Below are positions 20,816 to 28,944 of a stretch of 64,000 bases of DNA, one piece after another. The number at the start of each line of letters is the position of its first letter. The first letter of the stretch is position 1. The stretch spans positions 1,116,001 to 1,180,000 of the forward strand of contig NZ_JAAKXW010000001.1 of the NCBI RefSeq assembly GCF_011752045.1. The letters are read 5' to 3'. The stretch comes from Microbacterium hydrocarbonoxydans (GTDB taxonomy: Bacteria; Actinomycetota; Actinomycetes; Actinomycetales; Microbacteriaceae). The translations under genes and the position numbers were made by a program. The notes below the pieces were generated by a model, which was given only the letters and a program-made list of their open reading frames with translations, did not search any database and was not told the origin of the DNA.

Positions 20816-22075
20816 GTGACCGATGTTCTCAGCGCCGCCCAGGCACGACGCATGGCCCTGGCCGCGCAGGGCTTCTCCCGTGCCCGCCCTGCCGCCGTCT
20901 CCTCCCGCCACGTGCACCGGGTGATGGACCGTCTGGGAGTGCTCCAGATCGACTCGGTGAACGTCTTCGCCCGCTCGCACTACATGCCGCTGTTCTCCCG
21001 GCTCGGGGTCTACGACCCGGCGCTCCTGGACCGTCTCTTCCTGTCCAGGACGACGCACTACGTCGAGTACCTCGCGCACGAGGCGACCTTCATGCCGATC
21101 GAGGACTGGCCGCTGTGGGAGTTCCGGCGCGAGTACTTCCGCAGGCGGCTGGAGAAGGCCGGGTCCTGGGCGGCGAGCAATGAGCGCACGCTCGCCTGGG
21201 TCCGCGACGAGCTCCGCGCACGCGGGCCGCTCCGGCCGGCGGACATCAGGGCGGACGCTCCTCGCGAGCGCGGCACCTGGTGGGACTGGGACGACGTGAA
21301 GGTCGCCCTGGAGCACATGTGGCGCACCGGCGAGGTCGCGATCAGCGGTCGCAAGGGATTCGAGCGCACCTACGCACTCGCCGAGCAGGTCGTCCCGGCG
21401 GACATCCTGTCCCGGGAGATCGCCGTGCCCGACGCCATCCGCGAGCTGGTGCGCCGTGCGGCCCGTTCTTCGGGGGTGGCGACCCCGTCCGACCTCGCGG
21501 ACTACTACCGCATCCGCGATCGGGCCGCGGTGTCGCAGGCGATCTCCGAGCTCGAGGACGACGGCGAGCTGCTGCCCGTGCAGGTGCGCGGCTGGGAGCG
21601 GGGCGGCCGGCCGCTGGCGGCCTGGCGCCACCGCGATGCGGTGCTCCCGAGGAAGCTGGACGCCGCGGCCCTGCTCACCCCGTTCGACCCCGTCGTGTGG
21701 TTCCGCGAGCGGGCGCTCCGCGCCTTCGACCTCGACTACCGGATCGAGATCTACGTCCCCGCCGAGAAGCGCCGCTACGGCTACTACTCGCTGCCCGTGC
21801 TGGTCGGCGACCGGATCGTCTCCCGCGTCGACCTCAAGGCCGACCGCGCGGCGTCGACCCTGCAGGTGCAGTCGGCGTGGTGGGAGCCTCAGGCGCGGCC
21901 GGAGGATGCCGGCCGGATCGCCGCCGAGCTGGCTCTCGCCGCCACCTGGCAGGGCCTCGAGCACGTCTCGGTGTCGGGCTGGGGCACCGCGGCGGATGCC
22001 GTCCACGCCGCCCTCCACGGTCTCGGCGCGGTGCCCGTGCGCCGGCACGTGCACGCGCGCGAGAGCGCAGCCTGA
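20816..22075 (+). CDS. YcaQ/AlkX-type crosslink-repair DNA glycosylase, winged-helix fold
   Basis: A 419-aa protein of the HTH_42/AlkZ-like superfamily, which opens interstrand crosslinks by removing alkylated bases. GVLQIDSVNVFARSHYMPLFSRLG carries Q44-I45-D46, the Q-hydrophobic-D catalytic motif I associate with the YcaQ/AlkX branch rather than the QxQ of AlkZ. HYVEYLAHEATFMP and LLTPFDPVVWFRERALRAFDLDYRIEIY are further family hallmarks. GTG 20816 lies 6 nt after TAGCCT (20804-20809), so a leaderless mRNA is likely. Divergent from the AI-2E transporter gene. Confidence 0.88.
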   Translation: MTDVLSAAQARRMALAAQGFSRARPAAVSSRHVHRVMDRLGVLQIDSVNVFARSHYMPLFSRLGVYDPALLDRLFLSRTTHYVEYLAHEATFMPIEDWPLWEFRREYFRRRLEKAGSWAASNERTLAWVRDELRARGPLRPADIRADAPRERGTWWDWDDVKVALEHMWRTGEVAISGRKGFERTYALAEQVVPADILSREIAVPDAIRELVRRAARSSGVATPSDLADYYRIRDRAAVSQAISELEDDGELLPVQVRGWERGGRPLAAWRHRDAVLPRKLDAAALLTPFDPVVWFRERALRAFDLDYRIEIYVPAEKRRYGYYSLPVLVGDRIVSRVDLKADRAASTLQVQSAWWEPQARPEDAGRIAAELALAATWQGLEHVSVSGWGTAADAVHAALHGLGAVPVRRHVHARESAA

Positions 22076-22093
22076 GAGGGTCCCGGACATGCA

Positions 22094-22123
22094 GAGGGCC
22101 CGATGCTCATGCATCGGGCCCTC
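22094..22123. terminator. Bidirectional terminator
   Basis: A perfect 13-bp stem (GAGGGCCCGATGC and its complement) with a TCAT loop lies between the converging AlkX-type gene and lemA. Confidence 0.82.
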
Positions 22124-22127
22124 GCGG

Positions 22128-22694
22128 TCAGAACTGCACGCGGGGAGGTTCGGAGATCGCGCCGCTGTCGGCGACCTCGAAGAACTCGCGCTCGGTGAAC
22201 CCCAGCCCCTTGGCGAAGAGGTTGTTGGGGAACACCTTGATCTTGGTGTTCAGCTCGCGCACCCCGCCGTTGTAGAACCTGCGCGCGGCCTGGATCTTGT
22301 CCTCGGTGTCGACCAGCGAGTGCTGCAGCTGGAGGAAGTTCTGGCTCGCCTGCAGCTGCGGGTACGCCTCGGCGACGGCGAAGAGACTGCGCAGCGCCTG
22401 CTGCAGGTGCCCCTCGGCGATGCCTGCCTCACCCGGGCCGCTCGCGGAGAGGGTCTCCGCGCGGGCGCGCGTGACGTTCTCGAAGACGGCCTTCTCGTGC
22501 GAGGCGTAGCCCTTGACGGTCTCGATGAGGTTCGGGATGAGGTCGGCTCGTCTCTTCAGCTGCACCGTGATGCCGCTCCATGCCTCGTCGACGCGGACGT
22601 TCAGCTGCACCAGCGAGTTGTACGTCGCCCAGAGGTAGATGCCGATGAGCAGGATCACTCCGACGACGATCAGTACCGGCACGAGCCATTCCAT
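22128..22694 (-). CDS. lemA: LemA family protein
   Basis: A 188-aa protein with an N-terminal membrane helix (about residues 3-24) followed by a helical domain: YNSLVQLNVRVDEAWSGI, VQLKRRADLIPNLIETVKGY and FYNGGVRELNTKIKVFPNNL are conserved LemA blocks. It is membrane-anchored with the helical part predicted outside; the function is poorly defined. ATG 22694 precedes the helix directly and has an AAGGGTGGG site upstream. A TAGGAT further upstream may be the -10. No DUF2207 or YgcG partner is next to it. Confidence 0.92.
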   Translation of the reverse strand: MEWLVPVLIVVGVILLIGIYLWATYNSLVQLNVRVDEAWSGITVQLKRRADLIPNLIETVKGYASHEKAVFENVTRARAETLSASGPGEAGIAEGHLQQALRSLFAVAEAYPQLQASQNFLQLQHSLVDTEDKIQAARRFYNGGVRELNTKIKVFPNNLFAKGLGFTEREFFEVADSGAISEPPRVQF

Positions 22695-22786
22695 CAGAGG
22701 CCCACCCTTCCTCGTGTTTCTCTCATCCTATCGGCGCAGTCTGCGCGTCGACTGGGTATGGCGCGCCCGTCGCGAGGAGGGGCGGC

Positions 22787-24100
22787 TCAACTGCCGAGGA
22801 CCCGCTCGAGATGGGTGTTCGAGAAGCGACGCTCGGGATCGAGGCGATCCCGGAGGGCCGTGAACTCGTCGAAGCGCGGGTATCGCTCCCGCAGCTGCTC
22901 GGCCGTCAGCGTGTGCAGCTTGCCCCAGTGCGGGCGACCGCCGTGCTCGAGCATGATCCGCTCGACCGCCTCGAAGTACTCGGTCGGGTCCGCCCGCCAG
23001 TAGCGATGGACGGCGATGTATCCGCTCGCACGGCCGTGGGCGGTGGAGAGCCACCGGTCGTCCTCGGCGGCGAACCGCACCTCGACAGGGAACTCGATCC
23101 GCCATCCGCGCCGTGCGATGAGCGCCTGGAGCTCGCGGAACGCGGGGACGACCTCCTCGACCGGCAGCGCGTACTCCATCTCGCGGAACCGCACGGTGCG
23201 GCTCTGGGTGAGCACGCGATGAGACAGGTCCGTGTACCGCCGGTCGCCGGTGAGCTTCACCGCGAGACGGCTGAACGGCGGCGTGATCGCCGGCACCGCC
23301 CGCCCCGCGGCGCAGACCACGCGGTAGACGCCGTTCGACAGGAGCGTCTCGTCGATCCACTTCCCCACCACGGGCAGCGGCTCCCGCCTTACCGACTCCG
23401 GAAGGCGGGTCTGCCTCTTGGTGAGCGCGACTTCCGTGTGCGGGAACCAGTAGAACTCGAAATGATCGGATGCCGCCACACGATGTTCGAGCGTTGCGAG
23501 CACGTCTTCGAGCGGGGCCGGCTCGTCGACCGCCTGCATCACGAAGGCGGGGACGCACTGCAGCGTCACCTCGACGATGACGCCGAGGGCGCCGAGTCCG
23601 AGGGCCGCGGCCGGCAGCAGTTCGCTGTGCTGTGCCTCGTCGATCCGGAGGAACTCCCCCTCCGCGGTGATCATCGTCACGCCGACGACCTGCGTGGCGA
23701 GTCCGCCGAACCTCGCGCCGGTTCCGTGCGTGCCGGTCGAGATCGCCCCGGAGATCGACTGCCGGTCGATGTCGCCGAGGTTCTCCATGGCGAGTCCGTA
23801 GGGCGCGAGCAGCCCGGGTATGCGGTGCAGCCGGGTGCCGGCGAGGAGGGTGGCACGGCCGGTCACGGCATCCGCCGACACCAGACCCTGCAGGTCGTCG
23901 AGCTCCAGGAGCACGCCGGGCGCGACGGCGATGCCCGTGAAGCTGTGTCCGGCGCCGACCGCCTTGACTGTCAGGCCGTGGGTGACCGCGGCCTTCACGG
24001 CCCGCTGCACACCCTCCGGCGTGCGCGGCCGCTCCACGCGGATCGGCTTGACGCGGGCCGTCCGCCCCCAGTTCTCCCAGGTGCCTCCGATTCTCGTCAC
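22787..24100 (-). CDS. D-arabinono-1,4-lactone oxidase-type FAD oxidase
   Basis: A 437-aa VAO-family flavoenzyme oxidising a sugar-1,4-lactone or polyol. The FAD-binding domain (about residues 15-180) has VGAGHSFTGIA, where the His is in the place used for covalent FAD linkage, and GDIDRQSISGAISTGTHGTG. The C-terminal HWGK motif (GGRPHWGKLHTL) is typical of aldonolactone oxidases and of alditol oxidase. No signal peptide. The substrate is not certain. GTG 24100 overlaps the stop of the upstream PLP gene by 4 bp (GTGA). Confidence 0.88.
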   Translation of the reverse strand: MTRIGGTWENWGRTARVKPIRVERPRTPEGVQRAVKAAVTHGLTVKAVGAGHSFTGIAVAPGVLLELDDLQGLVSADAVTGRATLLAGTRLHRIPGLLAPYGLAMENLGDIDRQSISGAISTGTHGTGARFGGLATQVVGVTMITAEGEFLRIDEAQHSELLPAAALGLGALGVIVEVTLQCVPAFVMQAVDEPAPLEDVLATLEHRVAASDHFEFYWFPHTEVALTKRQTRLPESVRREPLPVVGKWIDETLLSNGVYRVVCAAGRAVPAITPPFSRLAVKLTGDRRYTDLSHRVLTQSRTVRFREMEYALPVEEVVPAFRELQALIARRGWRIEFPVEVRFAAEDDRWLSTAHGRASGYIAVHRYWRADPTEYFEAVERIMLEHGGRPHWGKLHTLTAEQLRERYPRFDEFTALRDRLDPERRFSNTHLERVLGS

Positions 24101-25338
24101 AGGAACGTCTTCCCTTCCCCGCGGTAGGTGGGCAGCTCGTCGATGATCTCGTCACCGGAGACGAGCCGGTAGCTTTCGACGCGCTCGGCGGGCTCCCCGC
24201 TCTTGGCGTGCCGGAACCAGACCCGGTCGCCGACGCCGAGGCCCCGGGCCGCCCTCCCCTGCAGCGGCGTCTGCACCTCACCTGCGGCCTCCCGCGGCAG
24301 GGTGCGCAGCCCCTCCGGCCATACGGGCAGCGGCTGCCGGGAGGCGAGCGCCGGGCCGGACGCGATCCAGCCTCCGCCGAGGACGGTCGCGATGTCCGCG
24401 GCCGGGCGGCGGACGACGTCGAACGCGAAGGCCGCCGCCGGAGCGGGGCGGAAGGAGCGATAGCCGTCGAAGAGGTGCCCGCCGAGCAGGCCGCTGCCGG
24501 CGCTCGCCTCGGTGAGCGACTCGTCGCTTCCGGTGAACTCCAGCGAACCGGTGCCGCCGCCGTTCAGGAACTCCAGAGGGGCGACGTCGGACAGAGCACT
24601 CACGATCGCGGCACGGCGCTCGCGCAGCTCTTCCCGGGAGCGCGCCTGGACCAGCCGGATCAGCGGCGCATCGGGGCCGGCGTCGTCACCCTGACCGGCG
24701 ATCTGCGCTTCATACATCTGCAGGCCGACAAGACGGAATCCGGGCCTGCGGACGATCCTGCGCGCGAAGGCGGCGACCTCGCCGGGGCTGAACAGCGCCG
24801 AGCGGCGGACGCCGATGTGCCCCAGAGCGGCGGAGCGGAGCGAGGCGTCGGCGTCGATCGCCACACGGATCTCCGGACGGCTCCCCGCGGGGGCGATGCT
24901 GTCGACGATGTCGAGGTGCGCGGGATCGTCGACCATGAGCGTGATGCGCGCTGCCGCCTGCGGGTCGTCGAGCAGTCGCTGAAGGCTCACGCGGTCGACC
25001 GTCGGATAGCCGACGACGACGTCATCGTGGGTGTCGGCGAGCCAGAGAGCCTCGGCGAGCGTGAACGCGAGGATGCCGCGGAATCCGGGCAGCCGCAGCA
25101 CGGCGTCGAGCACGGCCCGCACCCGCACGGACTTGGAGGCGACGCGGATCGGCAGCCCGCCGGCCCTGACCAGCAGGTCCATGGCGTTGTACCGGAGCGC
25201 GTCGAGGTCGATCACCGCGACCGGCGCGGGAAGGTGCCCGGTGGCAGCGGAGAGCCGAGGCCAGTAGCGGGCGGGGTCCTCCCATTCGGGGGCGACGCCC
25301 CGCGCGGCGGAGCTCAGTTCGGCGGTGAGGTCGAGCAC
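24097..25338 (-). CDS. Alanine racemase N-domain protein (amino acid deaminase/aldolase type)
   Basis: A 413-aa fold-type III PLP protein. The N-terminal barrel (about residues 35-270) has the PLP Lys in RVASKSVRVRAV and later FLNGGGTGSLEFTG; the C-terminal beta domain (LGGGWIASGPA, VGDRVWFRHAKSGE) is of the D-threonine aldolase/D-serine dehydratase-like type. The specific substrate is unknown. GTG 25338 is 6 nt after TAGGGT (25345-25350), so it is probably leaderless. It is coupled to the downstream FAD oxidase by a 4-bp overlap. Confidence 0.83.
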   Translation of the reverse strand: MLDLTAELSSAARGVAPEWEDPARYWPRLSAATGHLPAPVAVIDLDALRYNAMDLLVRAGGLPIRVASKSVRVRAVLDAVLRLPGFRGILAFTLAEALWLADTHDDVVVGYPTVDRVSLQRLLDDPQAAARITLMVDDPAHLDIVDSIAPAGSRPEIRVAIDADASLRSAALGHIGVRRSALFSPGEVAAFARRIVRRPGFRLVGLQMYEAQIAGQGDDAGPDAPLIRLVQARSREELRERRAAIVSALSDVAPLEFLNGGGTGSLEFTGSDESLTEASAGSGLLGGHLFDGYRSFRPAPAAAFAFDVVRRPAADIATVLGGGWIASGPALASRQPLPVWPEGLRTLPREAAGEVQTPLQGRAARGLGVGDRVWFRHAKSGEPAERVESYRLVSGDEIIDELPTYRGEGKTFL

Positions 25339-25425
25339 TCCCCCACCCTACGACCTCCCCGGACTCCGATTCAGGATTACCGGGACCCCGTCGCACACCC
25401 GTTCCGTCGCTAGGCTTCTGAGCAG

Positions 25426-25498
25426 GCCCCCGTAGCCCAATGGCAGAGGCAGGCGACTTAAAATCGCTTCAGTCTGGGTTCGAGTCCCAGCGGGGGCA
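25426..25498 (+). tRNA. tRNA-Leu(TAA)-like, short variable loop
   Basis: A complete 73-nt cloverleaf: acceptor stem GCCCCCG/CGGGGGC, D-arm with GG in the loop (three pairs plus a C-A mismatch), anticodon stem GGCGA/TCGCT with loop CTTAAAA (anticodon TAA), a 5-nt variable loop TCAGT, T-arm CTGGG-TTCGAGT-CCCAG and discriminator A. CCA is not encoded. TAA decodes UUA (Leu), but bacterial tRNA-Leu is normally class II with a long variable arm, so identity rests on the anticodon alone. A hairpin terminator follows. Confidence 0.85.
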
Positions 25499-25509
25499 CG
25501 TCCGATGCA

Positions 25510-25543
25510 GAACGCCCCGATCCCTGGTGGGATCGGGGCGTTC
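25510..25543. terminator. Bidirectional terminator after the tRNA
   Basis: A perfect 15-bp stem (GAACGCCCCGATCCC and its complement) with a TGGT loop lies between the tRNA and the converging ndh gene. Confidence 0.85.
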
Positions 25544-25556
25544 GCATGTCACACGC

Positions 25557-27035
25557 TCACTTGGCGGCGGCCGTCTCGGCCTTCTTCTTCGCCGGGGCCT
25601 TCTTCGCCGGAGCCTTCGCGGCCGGCTCGGCCTCGGCCTTGGCGGCCTCGACCTTGACCGCACCGGTCTTCGGCGCCGCAGGCGCGACATCCGCTGCCGG
25701 ACGCGGACGGGAGGCGAACTCCTCGAACACGTAGCGCGGGTTCTGCACGGTCTGCAGGTTCACGAGGTCACGACCGAGGAAGAGGTTGTTCACCCAGCCC
25801 CAGACGACGCGGAGCTTGCGCTCCCACGACGGCATCGCGAGACCATGGTAGCCGCGGTGCGCGACCCAGGCGACGAATCCCTTGAGCGCGATCTTGCCGG
25901 ACTGGAACACGCCGTTGTAGAGGCCGAGGCCGGCCACGGCGCCGAGGTTCTTGTGGAAGTACTCCTTCGGCTCCTCACCGCGCAGCACGGCGACGAGGTT
26001 CTTCGCGAGGAGCTTGGCCTGACGCACGGCGTGCTGCGCGTTCGGCACGCAGTAGCCGCCGACACCGCCGCCGGAGAGGTCCGGAACGGCCGAGACGTCA
26101 CCGGCGGCCCAGGCGCCCTCGACGATCTCGTCGGCGGTGCCCACGCGCAGGTCAGCACGGGTCTGGATGCGGCCGCGCTCCTCGACGGGGAGGTCGCCGC
26201 CGCGGACGACGGTCGGGTTCGCCATGACGCCGGCGGTCCACACGATCAGGTCGGTCGGGATGACCTCGCCGGTGGAGAGCTCGACGTTTCCGTCGATGGC
26301 GCCGGTGACCTGGGTGTCGAGGTGGACGTAGGCGCCGCGCTTGGCGAGGTCCTTCAGCACCCACTCGCTGGTCTTCAGCGAGACCTCGGGCATGATGCGG
26401 CCCATCGCCTCGATGAGGTGGAAGTGCGTGTCGTCGAAGCTCAGCTGCGGGTACTTGCCGACGAGCGCCGAGGCGAGCGAGCGGAGCTCTGCGAAGACCT
26501 CGATGCCGGCGAAGCCGCCGCCGACCACGACGACGGAGAGCAGACGGTCGCGCTCGGGACCGGCCGGGATGGACGCCGCCTTGTCGAAGTTCGACATCAG
26601 GCGGTCGCGGATCGCGACGGCCTCCTCGATCGTCTTCAGGCCGATCGCGTTGTCCGCGATGCCCGGGATCGGGAAGGTACGGGACACGGCGCCGGCCGTG
26701 ACGACGATGTGGTCGTAGGCGAATTCGTACGGGTCGCCCAGCGGCGGGGTGATCGTGGCGACCTTGTTGGCGTGGTCGATGCCGGTGACCTTCGCCGTGA
26801 CGACGTGGGTGCGCTTGAGGTGGCGACGGTGGGCGACGACCGAGTGGCGCGCCTCGATGGAGCCGGCCGCGACCTCGGGGAGGAACGGCTGGTAGGTCAT
26901 GTAGGGCAGCGGATCGACCATGGTCACCTCCGCCTCACCCTTGCGAAGGTGCTTCTCGAGCTTCCACGCCGTGTAGAAGCCCGCGTAGCCTCCACCGACG
27001 ATCAGGATCTTGGGCACAGTGCTGTTCTGAGGCAC
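25557..27035 (-). CDS. ndh: Type II NADH:quinone oxidoreductase with Ala/Lys-rich tail
   Basis: A 492-aa single-subunit, non-proton-pumping NADH dehydrogenase feeding electrons to menaquinone at the membrane. Two dinucleotide-binding folds are visible: FAD at ILIVGGGYAGFYTAWKL and NADH at SVVVVGGGFAGIEVFAEL; GAWAAGDVSAVPD is the second FAD contact. After about residue 440 the protein carries a tail rich in Ala, Lys, Pro and Glu with AKKAP-type repeats, which is not part of the catalytic fold. GTG 27035 is used with an AGGAG site about ten nt upstream; a GTG six codons on is an alternative. Confidence 0.92.
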   Translation of the reverse strand: MPQNSTVPKILIVGGGYAGFYTAWKLEKHLRKGEAEVTMVDPLPYMTYQPFLPEVAAGSIEARHSVVAHRRHLKRTHVVTAKVTGIDHANKVATITPPLGDPYEFAYDHIVVTAGAVSRTFPIPGIADNAIGLKTIEEAVAIRDRLMSNFDKAASIPAGPERDRLLSVVVVGGGFAGIEVFAELRSLASALVGKYPQLSFDDTHFHLIEAMGRIMPEVSLKTSEWVLKDLAKRGAYVHLDTQVTGAIDGNVELSTGEVIPTDLIVWTAGVMANPTVVRGGDLPVEERGRIQTRADLRVGTADEIVEGAWAAGDVSAVPDLSGGGVGGYCVPNAQHAVRQAKLLAKNLVAVLRGEEPKEYFHKNLGAVAGLGLYNGVFQSGKIALKGFVAWVAHRGYHGLAMPSWERKLRVVWGWVNNLFLGRDLVNLQTVQNPRYVFEEFASRPRPAADVAPAAPKTGAVKVEAAKAEAEPAAKAPAKKAPAKKKAETAAAK

Positions 27036-27056
27036 AGGGAGACAACTCCTCGGGAG

Positions 27057-28349
27057 TCAGGGATTTGGCGTGCGAGCGCGCGCCGATCGGATGCGCCGGG
27101 CAGCTGCGGTGACGCCAAGCGCTACCAGGATACCAGGGACTGTGACCGCGATGAGCGGGAGGGTACCGTACAGCAGTGAATCGGCGCTGGGAAGGAGCGG
27201 CGACCCCGGCTCGGACGGTGCGTCCGCATCCGGCAGCGGCGGCACGGCGACCGGTGTCACGGTCGGCTCGGGCTGCGGCACGGTCTCCGCTTTGCGGTAC
27301 AGCCGGATCCACTCCGCGAGGTCCCCCATCGGGTTCTTGTCGACGGTCGGCACGTCGGCGGTGACCGCGGCCTGGGCGTCGACGAGGCCGTATCCGTACA
27401 GCGGGTCGGGCACCTGCGACGCCCCTTCCACCGGGATCGCGGTCTTGATGATGCGGTTGATGACGTTCGCCGCGCTCAGATCGGGATGCGCGGAGCGCAC
27501 CAGGGCCGCGATGCCGGAGACGATCGGCGCCGCTCCGCTTGTTCCCCGCCACGACACGACGGTTCCGTCGGCGGACACGCCGATCAGGCCCTCGCTGGGG
27601 GCGGCGATGCCGATGGTGATGCCCTGGGTCGACGCCTCGACGCTCGCCGTCCCGGTCTGGTCGACGCCGCCGACCGTGAGGACGCCGGGGATGGTCGCGG
27701 GGGCGCCGATGATGCTGGTGCCGCTCCCCCTGTTGCCGGCGGCGACGACGACCACGACGTCGTGCTCGAAGGCGTAGAGGAACGCCTCGTCCCAGCTGCG
27801 GTCCCAGTCCAGCGTATTGGTGGTGAACGAGAGGTTGATGATGTCGGCGCCGTTGTCGACCGCCCACCGCATGGCCTTGGCGATCTGCTCCGTGAACGGC
27901 ACCGCCGCCGCGGCGCCGAAGCCGACCGAGATCGAAAGGAGGTCTGCCTCGGGGGCGACGCCGATCATGCCCTTCCCGTCTGCCGCCCCGCGACCGGCCG
28001 CGAGGGAGGCCACCCAGGAGCCGTGGTCGCCGTCCACCGCGCCGAGCGGCGTCCGCCCGTCAGGGGTGCCGGAGCCGGAGACGTCGGTGCCGCCGACCAC
28101 CGCGCCGTCGAACGTCCCCGGGACCTTGCCGATGCCCGTGTCGATGACGGCGATCGTGACGCCCTCCCCGCGGGTCGTCTGCCAGGCCTCGCGGATGCCG
28201 GCCCCGTCGAGCCAGTACTCGGCCGCCCGCACCGGGTCGGCGGGGTCGTCGGGGACCGGCGCCGGCGTGGCCGCCGCACCGAGGAGCAGGACGGATGCCA
28301 CGGCCGCCGCCGCAGCGACCGCCCCGCGCAGCATCCGCTTCCGGGTCAT
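27057..28349 (-). CDS. Mycosin-like S8 family serine protease, membrane-anchored
   Basis: A 430-aa secreted subtilase. A signal peptide (about residues 1-30) is followed by the peptidase domain with D70 (AVIDTGIG), H109 (GDHGSWVA), oxyanion N206 (VAAGNRG) and S271 (RGTSGAAPIVSG). A Pro-rich linker leads to a C-terminal membrane helix (about residues 396-418) and a basic tail. This layout is that of mycosins (MycP) of type VII secretion, but no ESX genes are nearby. ATG 28349 overlaps the DUF501 stop by 4 bp, placing it in the eno-ftsB-DUF501 unit. Confidence 0.9.
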   Translation of the reverse strand: MTRKRMLRGAVAAAAAVASVLLLGAAATPAPVPDDPADPVRAAEYWLDGAGIREAWQTTRGEGVTIAVIDTGIGKVPGTFDGAVVGGTDVSGSGTPDGRTPLGAVDGDHGSWVASLAAGRGAADGKGMIGVAPEADLLSISVGFGAAAAVPFTEQIAKAMRWAVDNGADIINLSFTTNTLDWDRSWDEAFLYAFEHDVVVVVAAGNRGSGTSIIGAPATIPGVLTVGGVDQTGTASVEASTQGITIGIAAPSEGLIGVSADGTVVSWRGTSGAAPIVSGIAALVRSAHPDLSAANVINRIIKTAIPVEGASQVPDPLYGYGLVDAQAAVTADVPTVDKNPMGDLAEWIRLYRKAETVPQPEPTVTPVAVPPLPDADAPSEPGSPLLPSADSLLYGTLPLIAVTVPGILVALGVTAAARRIRSARARTPNP

Positions 28350-28888
28350 GCCGTCGACGCCTCGACGTCGCGCAGGGCGGCGCCCGGGTCATCGCAGCGG
28401 CATTCCGCCGGCGTCCATGCGGATCGCGCGAGCGCCTCGTCGCCGATGGGGTTCACACCGGGGCCGGCGGCGAGCGCGTGGCCTGCGAGCGCGTGCAGGC
28501 ACTTGACGCGGGTGGGCATGCCGCCCGCGGAGATGCCGTCGATCTCGCTCACCTCGCCGAACTGCGCCCGGTCCGCCAGATACGCCTCGTGCGCCGCGAG
28601 GTACGCGGCGGCGACGTCCTCGTCGTCGGCGAGCAGGGCGGCCAGCTCGGGCATCACCTGCGTCGCCTCGAGCGTGGACATCGCCGCGGTCGCCGCAGGA
28701 TGCGTGAGGTAGTAGAACGTGGGGAACGGCGTGCCGTCGGGAAGGCGCGGCGTCGTCGCGACCACCGTGGGGTTCCCGCACACGCAGCGCGCGGCGATGC
28801 CGACGACGCCGCGAGCGGGCCGCCCCAGCTGGGCCGACACCACGGCGAGCTCGGCGGTCGTGGGCGCGGGGAATGGCGGCGTGGTCAC
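28346..28888 (-). CDS. DUF501 family protein
   Basis: A 180-aa cytosolic protein of DUF501, recognised by LGRPARGVVGIAARCVCGNPTVVATTPRLPDG-type N-terminus, FPTFYYLTHP and GGMPTRVKCLHALAGHALAAG. The family is restricted mainly to Actinobacteria and regularly lies between ftsB and a downstream gene after eno, as here. Conserved Cys and His residues suggest a metal site; function unknown. GTG 28888 is 6 nt after TACGCT (28895-28900); the GGGAGG between them abuts the start, so leaderless translation is likely. Confidence 0.9.
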   Translation of the reverse strand: MTTPPFPAPTTAELAVVSAQLGRPARGVVGIAARCVCGNPTVVATTPRLPDGTPFPTFYYLTHPAATAAMSTLEATQVMPELAALLADDEDVAAAYLAAHEAYLADRAQFGEVSEIDGISAGGMPTRVKCLHALAGHALAAGPGVNPIGDEALARSAWTPAECRCDDPGAALRDVEASTA

Positions 28889-28944
28889 CCTCCCAGCGTA
28901 CGGGAGGCGGCCGGGAGGATGCTCGGAACGAGCGAGCGGCGGTG

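Noticed and set aside
27057..28349. A full type VII secretion locus around the S8 protease
   Set aside because: No EccB/C/D/E or WXG100 genes occur in the window; only the protease layout matches.
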